A stretch of 64,000 nucleotides of DNA. It comes from Alphaproteobacteria bacterium HGW-Alphaproteobacteria-7. Lineage in GTDB: Bacteria > Pseudomonadota > Alphaproteobacteria > Sphingomonadales > Sphingomonadaceae. A model generated the notes under the pieces. It was not told where the DNA came from. It saw only the letters and a program-made list of their open reading frames with translations, and made no database searches. This document shows positions 7,703 to 17,561 of this stretch, piece by piece; position 1 is the first letter of the stretch; each line of letters begins with the position of its first letter. The position numbers and the translations under genes were made by a program. The stretch is taken from assembly GCA_002842735.1 (NCBI GenBank), contig PHEB01000001.1, positions 142,915-206,914 on the forward strand, read 5' to 3'.

Positions 7703-8341
7703 ATGTCAATGATAGACGGCTGCGGCACCGCCGTTCACGCCGCGCAAAAACTCGGGCGGCAGTGGATCGGGATCGATGTCACCCACCTTGCCATCGGCCT
7801 GATCGAAAAGCGGATGAAGGAAGCCTTCCCCGGCCTCGGCTTTGAAGTGGTGGGCCGTCCGCAAGACCTGAACTCCGCGCTCGATCAGGCCGCGCGCGAC
7901 AAGCATCAGTTTGAACTCTGGGCGCTGTCGGTGGTCGAGGCCCAGCCGTGGAAGGGCGGGCGCAAGGGGGCCGATGGCGGGATTGACGGGATCATCTATT
8001 TCAAGCCCGACGGCAAACGCACAGAGCGCGCTATTGTTGAGGTAAAAGGCGGCGGTGTGGGGGTGAAGGACATTGGCCGCCTTGCGCAAGTCATCGAACG
8101 CGAACGCGCGCCGTTTGGCGTGTTCCTGACCGCGCAGCCCCCAACCCGCGCGATGGAGCGCGATGCGGCGGCGGTGGGCGTGTGGGAAAACGAACTCACC
8201 GGCCGCCGCCACCCGCGCCTGCAAATCATCACACTGGCCGAATTGTTTCAGGGCAAACAGCCCGATATTCCGTGGGTCGATGCCAGCGTCGCCAAACAGG
8301 CCAAGCGTGAGGATACGAGCAAGCAGGGCAGTTTGCTGTAA
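7703..8341 (+). pseudogene. DNA methyltransferase, 3' remnant with restriction-endonuclease-like domain
   Basis: From about 7715 the reading frame gives GCGTAVHAAQKLGRQWIGID, the SAM-binding FxGxGT region that ends the methyltransferase core. An Mrr-like endonuclease domain follows (GADGGIDGIIYF and IVEVKGG, the D-ExK catalytic pattern; about residues 95-140 of the fragment). The C-terminus looks complete (…KQGSLL). Bases 7596-7710 hold no gene, only short self-complementary GGGAC/GTCCC segments. The in-frame ATGs at 7703 and 7709 could start a protein consisting of the nuclease domain alone, so residual expression is possible. Confidence 0.75.
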
Positions 8342-8381
8342 CGCGCGTGCCCCCGGCTGCCCAACGGTTTGCTCTTGCTCT

Positions 8382-8486
8382 CGTCATTGCGAGGAGCCGT
8401 AAGGCGACGCGGCAATCCATGAACTGCCGTTGCACCCAAACGCAAGGTCAGCCCATGGATTGCTTCGCCTACGGCTCGCAATGACG
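8382..8486. repeat. Palindromic repeat family R1, copy 2
   Basis: Starts CGTCATTGCGAGGAGCCGTA and ends with the inverted unit GGCTCGCAATGACG. The inner arms GGCAATCCATG and CATGGATTGC also pair. It fills most of the gap between the methyltransferase remnant and the DUF937-like gene. Confidence 0.8.
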
Positions 8487-8496
8487 ACGAAAGCTA

Positions 8497-8524
8497 GGCC
8501 CCGGCCTGCGCCGGGGTGACGGGA
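8497..8524. repeat. Palindromic repeat family R2 (CCCCGGCC-CGCCGGGGTGACG), copy 1
   Basis: A short self-complementary unit, CCCCGGCCTGCGCCGGGG, followed by TGACGGGA. Nearly the same sequence occurs at 22520-22547 (inside the pair 22456-22547). It lies just downstream of the minus-strand DUF937-like gene and could act as its terminator. Confidence 0.7.
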
Positions 8525-8541
8525 ATGCGCGAAAGCCCGGT

Positions 8542-8865
8542 TCAGCTTTTGCCGAACAGTCCCTTGGCCATGCCCATGATGTCGTTGATCGGGTTGCCAT
8601 CGCCATCGCGGTCAAGGATCGAGGCGAAGTTCGCCAGCGAGCCTTCGCCGCCAATCGCGCCGACGATCTGGTTGAGAATATCCGGGCTCATCCCGGTCTT
8701 TTCCGCCGCCAGCGTCACCGTGTCGCCGTCCATCTGATGGGTCTTGCCCAGCGCGCCGATCGCCATTTCGACCATCTTGGGGTCAACCCCGACCTTGGCC
8801 GCCAGATTGGCGACATCATCCGGCGCGCCGCCGATGTTCTTCAGAATCCCGTCGAGAATGCTCAT
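8542..8865 (-). CDS. Small DUF937/YidB-like protein
   Basis: A 107-residue acidic protein. I chose ATG 8865 (MSILDGILKNIGG) because AGGGAG lies upstream at good spacing; a longer frame to 8910 has no such signal. The body consists of short amphipathic helices with alternating Gly/Asp, resembling the DUF937/YidB group. The C-terminal DRDGDGNPINDIM is EF-hand-like and could bind calcium. There is no signal peptide. The function is unknown. Confidence 0.65.
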   Translation of the reverse strand: MSILDGILKNIGGAPDDVANLAAKVGVDPKMVEMAIGALGKTHQMDGDTVTLAAEKTGMSPDILNQIVGAIGGEGSLANFASILDRDGDGNPINDIMGMAKGLFGKS

Positions 8866-8943
8866 GCTGCTGTGCTCCCTTGCTGATGAATCAGGCTGTT
8901 GCACCGGCAAGGTTACGCCATCATGGCGCGGGACGCCAGAAAA

Positions 8944-10563
8944 TCAGGCGGCAACCAGCCCCGGCGCAGCCTGCCGCACGCCTTCGTCAACGTGATCCGC
9001 AAACTGGGCGAAGTTATCGATGAACAGTTGCACCAGTTTGCGAGCGGTGGCGTCATATTCGGCCCCGTCCGCCCATGTGCTGCGCGGATCGAGGATGGTC
9101 TGATCCAGCCCCGCATCGGCCAGCGCGGGCACGAACACCGGCACGTCAAAGCCGAAATTTTCATCCTTGCGGAATTCGACCGCGTCCATCTTGCCATCGA
9201 GCACCGCGTTGAGCAGCGCGCGGGTCGCCTTGATCGGCATCCGGCTGCCGGTGCCATACTTGCCGCCAGTCCAGCCGGTGTTGACCAGCCAGCATTGCGC
9301 GCCGCCCTTGGCGATGCGTTCTTTCAGCAGGTTGCCATAAACGCTGGGATGGCGCGGCATGAAGGCTGCGCCGAAACAGGTGGAGAAGGTCGCCTCAGGC
9401 TCGGTCACGCCGATTTCGGTGCCCGCCACCTTGGCGGTGTAGCCGCTGAGGAAATAATACATCGCCTGATCCGCGGTCAGCCGCGCAATCGGAGGCAGCA
9501 CGCCAAACGCATCCGCCGTCAGCATGATGACATTCGAAGGTGCCGGGCCGAGGTTTTTTTCGCTGCTGTTGGGGATGAATTCGATCGGATAGGCACCGCG
9601 CGTATTTTCGGTTTTGCTGGCGTCGGTAAAATCCAGTTCGCGCGTGCTATCATCCATCGCCACGTTTTCAAGGATCGTGCCAAACATCTGTGTGGTGGCG
9701 TAGATTTCCGGCTCACCCTCAGCCGAAAGGTTGATCATCTTGGCATAACAGCCGCCTTCGAAGTTGAACACGGCGGTGTCCGACCAGCCGTGTTCATCAT
9801 CGCCGATCAGCGTGCGGCTGGCATCGGCGGACAGCGTGGTCTTGCCGGTGCCCGACAGGCCGAAGAAAATAGCGCTTTTGCCGTCGGCACCGATATTGGC
9901 GCTGCAATGCATCGGCATCACGCCCTGCGCAGGCAGCAGGTAATTGAGCAGGCCGAACACGCCCTTTTTCATCTCGCCCGAATATTCGGTGTTGCCGATC
10001 AGGATCAGCTTTTCGGTAAAGCTGACCGCGATCACCGTATCGCTGCGGCAACCATGGCGGGCGGGATCGGCCTTGAAACTGGGCAGGTTGATGATGGTGT
10101 ATTCGGGCGTGAAGCCGGCCACTTCGTCCGCCGTTGGGCGCACCAGCAGCGTGCGCACGAACAGGCTGTGCCACGCCATCTGGGTAATCACCCGCACATT
10201 GACGCGGTATTCGGGCTGCGATCCGCCGAACAGGTCGGCGACGTAAAGTTCGTCCTGATCTTCCAGCGCCTTGAGGAAATCGGCCTTCAACGCGGCGAAA
10301 TGTTCGGGGCTCATCGGCTGGTTGATCGCGCCCCAGTTCACCGTGTCTTCGGTCGCGGCGTCGCGTACGATAAACTTGTCCTTGACGCTGCGCCCGGTGA
10401 ACTTGCCCGTTTCCACCAGCAGCGCGCCATGTTTCGTCAGCTTGCCTTCGCCCTTTGCCAACGCGTGTTCGACCAGCGCCGGGGTGCCGAGGTTGGCGTG
10501 AATGGTCGCACGGGTGGCAATGTTCTGGGCAGACAGCGGGGTTGCAAGCGAGGTCAACGTCAT
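8944..10563 (-). CDS. pckA: Phosphoenolpyruvate carboxykinase (ATP)
   Basis: A 539-residue ATP-dependent PEPCK that converts oxaloacetate to PEP in gluconeogenesis. Seen: the RSVKDKFIV substrate loop, the [14 protein letters not shown]-loop, DDEHGW metal site and the [14 protein letters not shown] segment. ATG 10563 is preceded by CAGGAG and fits the family N-terminus; the frame runs open upstream to 10713 without a better start. It is divergent from chvI. Adjacent pckA and chvI-chvG is conserved across alphaproteobacteria, which suggests shared control of carbon flow, but no operator could be identified in the 185-bp gap. Confidence 0.95.
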   Translation of the reverse strand: MTLTSLATPLSAQNIATRATIHANLGTPALVEHALAKGEGKLTKHGALLVETGKFTGRSVKDKFIVRDAATEDTVNWGAINQPMSPEHFAALKADFLKALEDQDELYVADLFGGSQPEYRVNVRVITQMAWHSLFVRTLLVRPTADEVAGFTPEYTIINLPSFKADPARHGCRSDTVIAVSFTEKLILIGNTEYSGEMKKGVFGLLNYLLPAQGVMPMHCSANIGADGKSAIFFGLSGTGKTTLSADASRTLIGDDEHGWSDTAVFNFEGGCYAKMINLSAEGEPEIYATTQMFGTILENVAMDDSTRELDFTDASKTENTRGAYPIEFIPNSSEKNLGPAPSNVIMLTADAFGVLPPIARLTADQAMYYFLSGYTAKVAGTEIGVTEPEATFSTCFGAAFMPRHPSVYGNLLKERIAKGGAQCWLVNTGWTGGKYGTGSRMPIKATRALLNAVLDGKMDAVEFRKDENFGFDVPVFVPALADAGLDQTILDPRSTWADGAEYDATARKLVQLFIDNFAQFADHVDEGVRQAAPGLVAA

Positions 10564-10748
10564 TCTCCTGAGCGAAACGGCAGGTTCGGGCGAACTGGCA
10601 ACCGCCAGCGAATCCATGCCGCGCTCACTAGCAGCCGCGCATACGTATGCAACCTCTGGCTGGCACGGTTGGCGCGCAGACGATTGTCTCACGCGGGCGA
10701 TGGGGCTACCCAAGCGAATATCGAAGGTCGGGGTTGAAAAGGATGAAC

Positions 10749-11525
10749 ATGATGTCCGATAGCACCGCCGAGACCATCACCCCCGCGTCCGAACCCGGTG
10801 ATGCAGACAGCCGCAAGCTGCAAATCGCGCTGGTGGATGATGATCGCAACATCCTCACCACCGTATCCATCGCGCTGCAATCCGAAGGGTTTGCCACGCG
10901 AATCTATTCCGATGGTGAAACCGCGCTGAAGGCGCTGCTCGACAATCCGCCCGATCTGGCAGTGTTCGACATCAAAATGCCCAATATGGACGGGATGGAG
11001 CTGCTGCGCCGCCTGCGCGAACATTCGCCGCTGCCGGTGATTTTCCTGACCAGCAAGGATGATGAAAGCGACGAAGAGGCCGGGCTGGAACAGGGCGCGG
11101 ATGATTACATCGCCAAACCGTTCAGCCTGCGCCTGCTGGTCGCCCGGATCCGCGCGATCCTGCGCCGCGCCGATCCGGCGGCGGGCGGCGATGCTATCGG
11201 CCCATCGTCCGAACCCGCGCTGGCAAGCATATCGCGCGGGCGTTTGTTCATGGATCCGGCGCGCCATCACATCGCGTGGGACGGCAAAAGCGTCAGCCTT
11301 ACCGTCACCGAATTCCTGATTCTTGAAGCACTCGCGATCCGCCCCGGCGTGATCAAGAGCCGCAACCAGCTGATGGACGCAGCCTATCCCGACGATGTGT
11401 TCGTCGATGATCGCACAGTCGATAGCCACATCAAACGGATGCGGCGCAAGTTCAAGGTGGTCGACCCGTCCTTTGATGCGATCGAAACGCTGTATGGCGC
11501 GGGCTACAGTTTTACCGATGACTGA
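10749..11525 (+). CDS. chvI: Two-component response regulator ChvI
   Basis: An OmpR-family regulator of about 258 residues. Receiver domain: acidic pocket VDDDRN, phospho-Asp near residue 74 in [10 protein letters not shown], and YIAKPF lysine. A Ser/Pro-rich linker precedes the winged-helix DNA-binding domain ending [13 protein letters not shown]. ATGs occur at 10743, 10749 and 10752; AAAAGGA immediately precedes the first, so 10749 or 10752 has the proper spacing. It overlaps chvG by 8 bp. In rhizobia and relatives ChvI/ChvG controls envelope, acid response and central metabolism; that role is carried over by homology. Confidence 0.92.
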   Translation: MMSDSTAETITPASEPGDADSRKLQIALVDDDRNILTTVSIALQSEGFATRIYSDGETALKALLDNPPDLAVFDIKMPNMDGMELLRRLREHSPLPVIFLTSKDDESDEEAGLEQGADDYIAKPFSLRLLVARIRAILRRADPAAGGDAIGPSSEPALASISRGRLFMDPARHHIAWDGKSVSLTVTEFLILEALAIRPGVIKSRNQLMDAAYPDDVFVDDRTVDSHIKRMRRKFKVVDPSFDAIETLYGAGYSFTDD

Positions 11526-13077
11526 CATAGGGCGGCGGCCAGCGGGCGGCGAACAGCTGACGGCGAACGGGCGGTTTGCGCTGACGGCGCGCATTCTGGT
11601 CGTCAACATCCTGCCGCTGCTGATCATGGGCGGTGGGTTGTTCTATCTCGATGGCTACCGCACGCAGTTGATCAACGAACGCTTCAAACTCGCCCGGATC
11701 GAAGCGCAAATCACCGCCGAGGCGCTGGCGGGCGCTTCGCGTGATCGGCAGAATGCGCTGCTGGTGCAGATCGGCAAGGAACAGCGGCTGCGGATGCGGA
11801 TGTTCGATGCCGATGGCAAATTGACCGCCGACAGTTTCGCGCTCGCCAATCCCGCGTTCCGGTTCAACGACATCAGCGATGATGATTGGGAACAGCGCTT
11901 TGCCCGCTGGCTTGATCGCACGGTGGATACCATTGTCAGCGCCGAATCCGTGCAAGATTATATCGAACCCGAAGCGCAGGACGCCGATGCCTGGCCCGAA
12001 CTGGCGCGCGCACGCGAACTCGGTCTTTCGCAGGTGCGGTTATATGACTGGCGTGATGGCACCCCGGTGATCACCGCTGCTGCGCCGGTCGGATTGCAGG
12101 GCGCGACCTTGCTGACCGTGCGCAACGCGGTCGACATTACTGATCGGGTAAGGGAGGCGCGATCAACGCTCGGCATTGCGATGCTGATAGTGATGGCGGC
12201 ATCGGCGCTGCTTTCGCTGTTCCTGGCGCGCACCATCGTCACGCCTTTGCGCCAGCTCGCCCGCGCGGCCATGCGGGTGAGGCAGGGGCGCGAACGCGAA
12301 GTTGAGGTGCCGCGCCTGCCGCAGCGCCGCGATGAAATCGGCCTGCTGGCGCGCGCGGTTTCAGATATGACCGGCACACTGCGCCACCGGATCGACGCGG
12401 TCGATAGCTTCGCCGCCGATGTCGCGCATGAAATCAAGAACCCGCTCGCCAGCCTGAGGAGCGCAATCGAATCGCTCCCACGGGTAGAAGACCCGGCACT
12501 GCGCAATGAACTGATCCAGATCGCCACCCATGATGTGCGCCGGATTGACCGGCTGGTGAGCGAGATTTCCGAAGCCAGCCGGATCGACGCGGAAATGAGC
12601 CGCGCCACGCGCGAACAGATTGATCTGGCCGATCTGGTGCAGGCGATCATCGGCGGACGCGAACACCGCGCCGAAAATGAAGGCCGCCGGATTGAACTGA
12701 TCACAACCGGGCCTGCGGCTCTGGTGTGCGGCGTGGGCACGCGGCTGGAACGGTTGGTGGAAAACCTGCTTGATAACGCGGTCTCGTTTTCGCCGCCCGA
12801 TGCACCGATTGACGTCACCATTTCCAATGACCGCCGCTGCGTCACGCTGGAGGTGTGCGATTCCGGCCCCGGCATTCCTGTCGATGCGCGCGAAAAAGTG
12901 TTCCTGCGGTTCCATTCGGTGCGCCCCGACGCGGAGGACTTCGGCAATCATTCGGGCCTTGGGCTCGCGATTGGCCGCGCGATTGCCGAGGCGCATGATG
13001 GCACGCTGACCGCCCATGCCCGGCCCGATGGCGCCAGCGGTGCGTGTCTGCGCTTGCAGCTTCCGGCGGCGGCATGA
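11518..13077 (+). CDS. chvG: Sensor histidine kinase ChvG
   Basis: A 519-residue inner-membrane kinase. Order: TM1 ([19 protein letters not shown], about residues 24-42), a periplasmic sensor region of about 175 residues, TM2 ([20 protein letters not shown]), HAMP, phosphoacceptor His near residue 304 in [13 protein letters not shown], and the ATPase domain ([29 protein letters not shown]). The start at 11518 overlaps chvI, so the pair is co-translated. The stop overlaps hprK (ATGA). ExoS is the rhizobial name for the orthologue. Confidence 0.92.
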   Translation: MTDIGRRPAGGEQLTANGRFALTARILVVNILPLLIMGGGLFYLDGYRTQLINERFKLARIEAQITAEALAGASRDRQNALLVQIGKEQRLRMRMFDADGKLTADSFALANPAFRFNDISDDDWEQRFARWLDRTVDTIVSAESVQDYIEPEAQDADAWPELARARELGLSQVRLYDWRDGTPVITAAAPVGLQGATLLTVRNAVDITDRVREARSTLGIAMLIVMAASALLSLFLARTIVTPLRQLARAAMRVRQGREREVEVPRLPQRRDEIGLLARAVSDMTGTLRHRIDAVDSFAADVAHEIKNPLASLRSAIESLPRVEDPALRNELIQIATHDVRRIDRLVSEISEASRIDAEMSRATREQIDLADLVQAIIGGREHRAENEGRRIELITTGPAALVCGVGTRLERLVENLLDNAVSFSPPDAPIDVTISNDRRCVTLEVCDSGPGIPVDAREKVFLRFHSVRPDAEDFGNHSGLGLAIGRAIAEAHDGTLTAHARPDGASGACLRLQLPAAA

Positions 13078-13571
13078 ACGCGGGAATGGATCGGGACGCG
13101 GACTTCGTCCACCACGCCAGCGCGGTGGTGATTGGCGGCCGCGCGCTGCTGATCGCAGGCCCACCGGGCAGCGGCAAATCCAGCCTCGCGCTCGCGCTGA
13201 TTGATCGCGGCGCGGGGTTGATCGGTGATGACGCGGTGACGCTCACTCTGGCCGATGATCGCCTGATCGCCAGCCCCCCGCCCAATATCGCCGGGTTGCT
13301 GGAACTGCGCGGTGTCGGCTTGGTGCGCCTGCCGGTGGCTGACCCCGCGCCGGTTGCGCTGATCCTGGAACTCGGCGGCACGGCGCAGCCTGCGCGCTTG
13401 CCCGAAACGCTCCCCCAGCGCGACATTGCCGGCGTGCAGGTGCCGGTGCTTGCGTTTGACCCCGGCACCATCGCCCCCGGCCCGCGCGCAGAATTGGCGT
13501 TACAGATGCACGGGCTGGTGTTCAAACCGGCTTCCCTTTGCCGCGCTTCCGGGCAAGATGCGCAGACATGA
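13074..13571 (+). CDS. hprK: HPr kinase/phosphorylase, short alphaproteobacterial form
   Basis: A 165-residue protein consisting only of the catalytic domain, without the N-terminal domain of Firmicutes HprK. The P-loop is GPPGSGKS (residues 29-36) and the family signature IGDDAV follows. It phosphorylates a serine of HPr, found five genes on. ATG 13074 overlaps the chvG stop and the 3' end overlaps rapZ, so chvG-hprK-rapZ are tightly coupled. The short form is normal in alphaproteobacteria. Confidence 0.9.
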   Translation: MNAGMDRDADFVHHASAVVIGGRALLIAGPPGSGKSSLALALIDRGAGLIGDDAVTLTLADDRLIASPPPNIAGLLELRGVGLVRLPVADPAPVALILELGGTAQPARLPETLPQRDIAGVQVPVLAFDPGTIAPGPRAELALQMHGLVFKPASLCRASGQDAQT

Positions 13572-14500
13572 CCAACACTCCCACCCCCTCCGCTGACCAA
13601 AGCGCCATGCCGCAACAACAATTGCTGCTGGTCACCGGACTATCGGGCGCGGGCAAATCCACCACGCTCGCGGTGCTGGAGGATCTGGGCTGGGAGACGA
13701 TCGATAATTTCCCGGTGCGGCTGCTCAAGCGCCTGGTCGCCATGCCCGACGAATCGCGCGGGCCGCTCGCCATCGGGTTCGATTCGCGCACCCGCGGGTT
13801 TGTTCCGGGTGACATCATCGCGCTGGTGAAAGACCTCGCCGCGCGCGCCGATATCGCGCTGACCTTCCTGTTTCTCGACTGTTCGGGCGGCGAGCTTGAA
13901 CGCCGCTATAATGAAACCCGCCGCCGTCATCCGATGGCCGATGGCCGCCCGGTGATGGAGGGGATCGCCGCAGAACGCGAACTGCTGGAACCGCTGCGCC
14001 GCTGGGCCGACGCGGTAATTGATACCAGCGCGATGACCAGCAACGATCTGCAAGGGCAGGTGCGCAAGCTGTTCGGGGACACTGCTGGCGAAGCGGCGAT
14101 GACGCTGACTCTGTCGAGTTTCGGTTTCGCCCGCGGGATGCCACCGCTGGCTGATCTGGTGTTCGATATGCGCTTTCTCGATAATCCGCACTGGGTGCCG
14201 GGTTTGCGCGAATTGACCGGGCAGGACGCCGCCGTGGGCGCACATATCGAAACCGATCCGACCTTTGCCGACGCATTCGCCCGCATCCGCGATCTGTTGC
14301 TGGTGCTGCTGCCGCGCTATCAGGCGCAGGGCAAACCCTATGTCCACGTCGCGTTCGGGTGTACCGGGGGGAGACACCGTTCGGTCTACACCGCCGAACG
14401 CATGGCAGAAAGCTTGCGCGGGGCGGGATTTTCGCCCACTGTCCGCCATCGTAACCTGGGCTCGCGTGCAGCGGACGAGATTGAACGGGATCGAAAGTGA
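13568..14500 (+). CDS. rapZ: RNase adapter protein RapZ (YvcJ family nucleotide-binding protein)
   Basis: A 310-residue P-loop protein: GLSGAGKS at residues 24-31, a second nucleotide site region (GFDSRTRGF), and the C-terminal domain with FGCTGGRHRSVY. In enterobacteria RapZ delivers the sRNA GlmZ to RNase E. In alphaproteobacteria the gene sits with hprK and PTS genes, and the RNA target there is not established. ATG 13568 overlaps the hprK stop by 4 bp. Confidence 0.9.
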   Translation: MTNTPTPSADQSAMPQQQLLLVTGLSGAGKSTTLAVLEDLGWETIDNFPVRLLKRLVAMPDESRGPLAIGFDSRTRGFVPGDIIALVKDLAARADIALTFLFLDCSGGELERRYNETRRRHPMADGRPVMEGIAAERELLEPLRRWADAVIDTSAMTSNDLQGQVRKLFGDTAGEAAMTLTLSSFGFARGMPPLADLVFDMRFLDNPHWVPGLRELTGQDAAVGAHIETDPTFADAFARIRDLLLVLLPRYQAQGKPYVHVAFGCTGGRHRSVYTAERMAESLRGAGFSPTVRHRNLGSRAADEIERDRK

Positions 14501-14592
14501 TCGCGGCGCTCGGAAAAGCTGGCATTGTCCTGATCGGTTGAAACGCGTAAGGCTTGGCCCCCGGCGGGCAGTTAACGGACCCTTTTTCACAC

Positions 14593-15018
14593 ATGATCGG
14601 TTTGATTCTGGTAACCCACGGCCGCCTTGCGGACCAATTTGTCGAGGCAATGGAGCACGTCGTCGGCCCGCAGGACGGGATCGTCACCGTCTGCATCGGC
14701 CCCAATGACGATATGGAACAGCGCCGCACCGAAATCGCCGACGCGATCAGCGCGGTTGATAGCGGCAGCGGCGTCATCATCCTCACCGACCTGTTCGGCG
14801 GCACACCGTCGAACCTTGCGATTTCGCTGCTGGTGGCTGGGCAGATCGAGGTGATCGCCGGGATCAACCTGCCGATGCTGATCCGGCTGGCGGGCGCGCG
14901 CAAGGCGATGGATGTCACCGCCGCCGTCCACGCTGCGCAAACCGCCGGGCGCAATTACATCACCATCGCCAGCGAATTGCTCGGCCATGACACGGCCCCC
15001 GCGCGGGCCAAGGCCTGA
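14593..15018 (+). CDS. PTS EIIA component, mannose family (regulatory)
   Basis: A 141-residue EIIA domain. The phosphorylated histidine is His9 in ILVTHGRLA; LTDLFGGTPSN is the conserved surface loop. No EIIB/EIIC permease lies nearby, so with HPr and HprK it probably forms a regulatory phosphate relay rather than a sugar importer, as known for alphaproteobacteria. ATG 14593 was chosen because it gives the canonical MIGLILVTHG start. In older annotations it is called ManX or EIIA-Man. Confidence 0.9.
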   Translation: MIGLILVTHGRLADQFVEAMEHVVGPQDGIVTVCIGPNDDMEQRRTEIADAISAVDSGSGVIILTDLFGGTPSNLAISLLVAGQIEVIAGINLPMLIRLAGARKAMDVTAAVHAAQTAGRNYITIASELLGHDTAPARAKA

Positions 15019-15030
15019 AGGTTCGCCGCC

Positions 15031-15309
15031 GTGGGGGAGGCTCGCACGACCATCACCATTGTCAACCGCCGCGGCCTGCACGCGCGCGCGAGTGCGAAGT
15101 TCGTCGGCGCGGTGGCTGTCCTGCCCGAAAATGTGACCGTCACCGTGACCAAACCGCCCAACAGCGCGGCGGGCGGATCAATCCTTGGGTTGATGATGTT
15201 GGGCGCAGCCAAGGGTGACACCGTCGAAGTGGCGGTTGAAGGCGAAAATGCCGATGCGGTGCTGGCCGATCTCGCGGCGTTGATCGCCTCCGGCTTCGGC
15301 GAGGATTAG
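15031..15309 (+). CDS. ptsH: Phosphocarrier protein HPr
   Basis: A 92-residue HPr. His17 in RRGLHARAS is the EI phosphorylation site; Ser50 in AAGGSILGLMML is the HprK target site. Both are intact, so it can receive both kinds of phosphate. The start is GTG 15031, 12 bases after the EIIA stop, with GAAGG upstream. EI (ptsP) is not in the window. Confidence 0.92.
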   Translation: MGEARTTITIVNRRGLHARASAKFVGAVAVLPENVTVTVTKPPNSAAGGSILGLMMLGAAKGDTVEVAVEGENADAVLADLAALIASGFGED

Positions 15310-15320
15310 TGCTCAGGCCC

Positions 15321-16121
15321 ATGCGCAAGCACATCACCGGCTTCTCCAATCCGACCGTCAAATATCTGCGGTCTTTGCGCGACAAGAAGCACCGCAAGCG
15401 TAGCGGCCAGTTTCTGGTCGAAGGGTTGCGGTTGCTCGAGGACGCGCGCAGCACGGGCCGCTTACCAACAACACTGGTGATGGCTGAAGGACGCGCCGCG
15501 CATGAGCTGCTGGCGCGGCTGGAAGCTGACGTCGTGGCGGCGGGCGGAGAGGTGATCGCCACCTCGCCCGATATCCTGTCCAAGATTACCGGCAAGGACA
15601 ATGCGCAAAGCGTGGTGGGGGTGTTCGATGAATGGGACACGGGCCTCGCGGCGCTTGATCGCAGCGCCGCGCCGATCTGGCTGGTCGCGCAGGCTTTGCG
15701 CGATCCCGGCAACCTTGGCACGATGCTGCGCACCGGCGATGCGGTGGGCGCAGGCGGATTGATCCTGATCGATGATTGCGCCGACCCGTTCAGCGCCGAA
15801 GCCGTGCGCGCGAGCATGGGTGCGGTGTTCACCGTGCCACTGGCACAGGCGCGGTGGGAGGAGTTTTTGCCATGGCTGCGGGGCGGTTCAGGGCAGTTGG
15901 TCGCCGCGTCCCTGCGCGATGCGGTGCCTTATCGCGACGCGGCCTATGCGGCACCGTGCTTCATCCTGGTCGGCAACGAATCGCAAGGCCTGCCTGAGGA
16001 ATACGAGGCTGCCTGCGATCTGCGCGTGACGATGCCGATGCGCGGCCGCGCAGATTCGCTCAACGCCGCCGTGGCCGGTGCGGTGCTGGCTTACGAGGTG
16101 TTAGCGGGGGTGGAGGCGTAG
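15321..16121 (+). CDS. TrmH/SpoU family RNA 2'-O-methyltransferase
   Basis: A 266-residue SPOUT methyltransferase. The N-terminal substrate-binding part (FLVEGLRLLEDA) is followed by the knotted catalytic domain with motif 1 ALRDPGNLGTMLRTGDAVG, motif 2 FILVGNESQGLP and motif 3 MPMRGRADSLNAAVAGAVLAYE. It is most like the 23S rRNA (guanosine-2'-O)-methyltransferase group RlmB/TrmH; the modified base cannot be told. ATG 15321 was preferred to the GTG at 15309 that overlaps ptsH. It is convergent with rmuC. Confidence 0.87.
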   Translation: MRKHITGFSNPTVKYLRSLRDKKHRKRSGQFLVEGLRLLEDARSTGRLPTTLVMAEGRAAHELLARLEADVVAAGGEVIATSPDILSKITGKDNAQSVVGVFDEWDTGLAALDRSAAPIWLVAQALRDPGNLGTMLRTGDAVGAGGLILIDDCADPFSAEAVRASMGAVFTVPLAQARWEEFLPWLRGGSGQLVAASLRDAVPYRDAAYAAPCFILVGNESQGLPEEYEAACDLRVTMPMRGRADSLNAAVAGAVLAYEVLAGVEA

Positions 16122-17561
16122 TTACTCCGCTGCATCCTTGCGCGGTTCCAACGCCGGATACTCCGCCTCAACCGCATCGCCATCCGCCGCGTTGTAGCGC
16201 GGGGCGCTTTCCACCAGCGGCACTGGCTCAATCTCGCGCTTGCCGATTTCGACGCCCTTTTCGGCGAGCCGCCGCCCGGAGGACAGCACATTGCGTTCAA
16301 AGCTGCCGACGAATTTGTTGTAGTTGTTGACCGCGCTTTCCAGCCCGCCGCCGACGCGTTTGAGATGTTCGGCCGCGGTGGCGAGCCGATCATACAATTC
16401 CGCGCCCATCCGCCCGATTTCCGCCGCCTCGTTCGCCATCTTGTCCTGCCGCCAGACCTGCGCCACCGTGCGCGCAATCGCCACAAGATTGGTCGGGGTG
16501 GCGAGCAGCACCTTGTTGCGGAACGCGAAGTCCCACAATTCGGGATCATGTTCCAACGCGGCGGCGACGAAATGTTCGCCCGGCACAAACATCACCACAT
16601 AATCGGGCGCGTCGTCGAACTGGCTCTGATAGCTTTTGCCGCCCAGCGTCTGCACATGGTTGCGCATCGATTTGGCGTGGAGATCAAGGTGCCGCTTGCG
16701 CTCCCCATCATCATCCGCCTCAAACGCCGCCTGATAGGCGTTCAGGGACACCTTGGCGTCGATCACCAGCTTCTTTTGCCCCGGCACATTGACGATCGCA
16801 TCGGGGCGAAGGCGCCCATCGGCGGTGTCCATTGATTGTTCGAGATGAAAATCTGTGTGCTCGGCCAGCCCGCATTGTTCGAGCACATTCTGCAACGCCC
16901 GCTCCCCCCAGCGCCCGCGCGCCTTGGGGGCGTTAGTGAGCGAATTGCCGAGCCGCTGCGCCTCACGCTTGACCTCTTCCTGGCCCTTGCGCATTTCCTC
17001 GATCACGCCGGTGAGCTGACCGAAAGCATCGGTGCGTTTGGCCTCCAACTCGGCCACCTGCTTTTCGTAACTCGCGAGCCGTTCGCCTACGGGTGACAGC
17101 AGGGCTTTCAATTTTTCCTCGCTGGCCTTTTCCGAATGGCCCAGCCGTTCCTCGGCGCGTTTGAGGAAGGCTTCCTGCGCCTTGCCCAGCACAGCGGCCC
17201 CGGTGTTTTCAAACTCCTTGAGCAGATTGGTGCGCGATTCTTCGAGCAACCGCTTCTGTTCGGCAAAACCGGCGCGTTCGGCGCGGAACTGCGCATTTTC
17301 GGCGCGCGCGGCCTCCAACTGCTCGGCCAGCGCATCGGCCCGCCCGGCACGCTCCCCCAGCGTCGCAACTTCGATCCGCGCTTCACCCAATTCGGCCACG
17401 GCGCGCTTGAATTCGCCCTCACGCTCCGCCGCCGCGCCTTCCGCCGCCGCCAGCCGCGCGCGCAAGTCTGCCAAGGGACGCGAAGCGAAAAACCACGCCG
17501 CAACGCCGCCCACAGCGGCACCAAGGATCAGAGCGAGAAGCGGGAGAATCGACGAGTCCAT
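16122..17561 (-). CDS. rmuC: DNA recombination protein RmuC
   Basis: A 479-residue protein. It has an N-terminal membrane helix (residues 5-27), a long coiled coil rich in Ala/Glu (about 30-190) and the RmuC domain, with RGRWGERALQNVLEQCGL and the nuclease-like RPDAIVNVPG … LVIDAKVSLNAY motif. RmuC limits inversion between short inverted repeats in E. coli, which is of interest in a genome so rich in palindromes. The C-terminal tail is variable. Start ATG 17561. Confidence 0.9.
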   Translation of the reverse strand: MDSSILPLLALILGAAVGGVAAWFFASRPLADLRARLAAAEGAAAEREGEFKRAVAELGEARIEVATLGERAGRADALAEQLEAARAENAQFRAERAGFAEQKRLLEESRTNLLKEFENTGAAVLGKAQEAFLKRAEERLGHSEKASEEKLKALLSPVGERLASYEKQVAELEAKRTDAFGQLTGVIEEMRKGQEEVKREAQRLGNSLTNAPKARGRWGERALQNVLEQCGLAEHTDFHLEQSMDTADGRLRPDAIVNVPGQKKLVIDAKVSLNAYQAAFEADDDGERKRHLDLHAKSMRNHVQTLGGKSYQSQFDDAPDYVVMFVPGEHFVAAALEHDPELWDFAFRNKVLLATPTNLVAIARTVAQVWRQDKMANEAAEIGRMGAELYDRLATAAEHLKRVGGGLESAVNNYNKFVGSFERNVLSSGRRLAEKGVEIGKREIEPVPLVESAPRYNAADGDAVEAEYPALEPRKDAAE

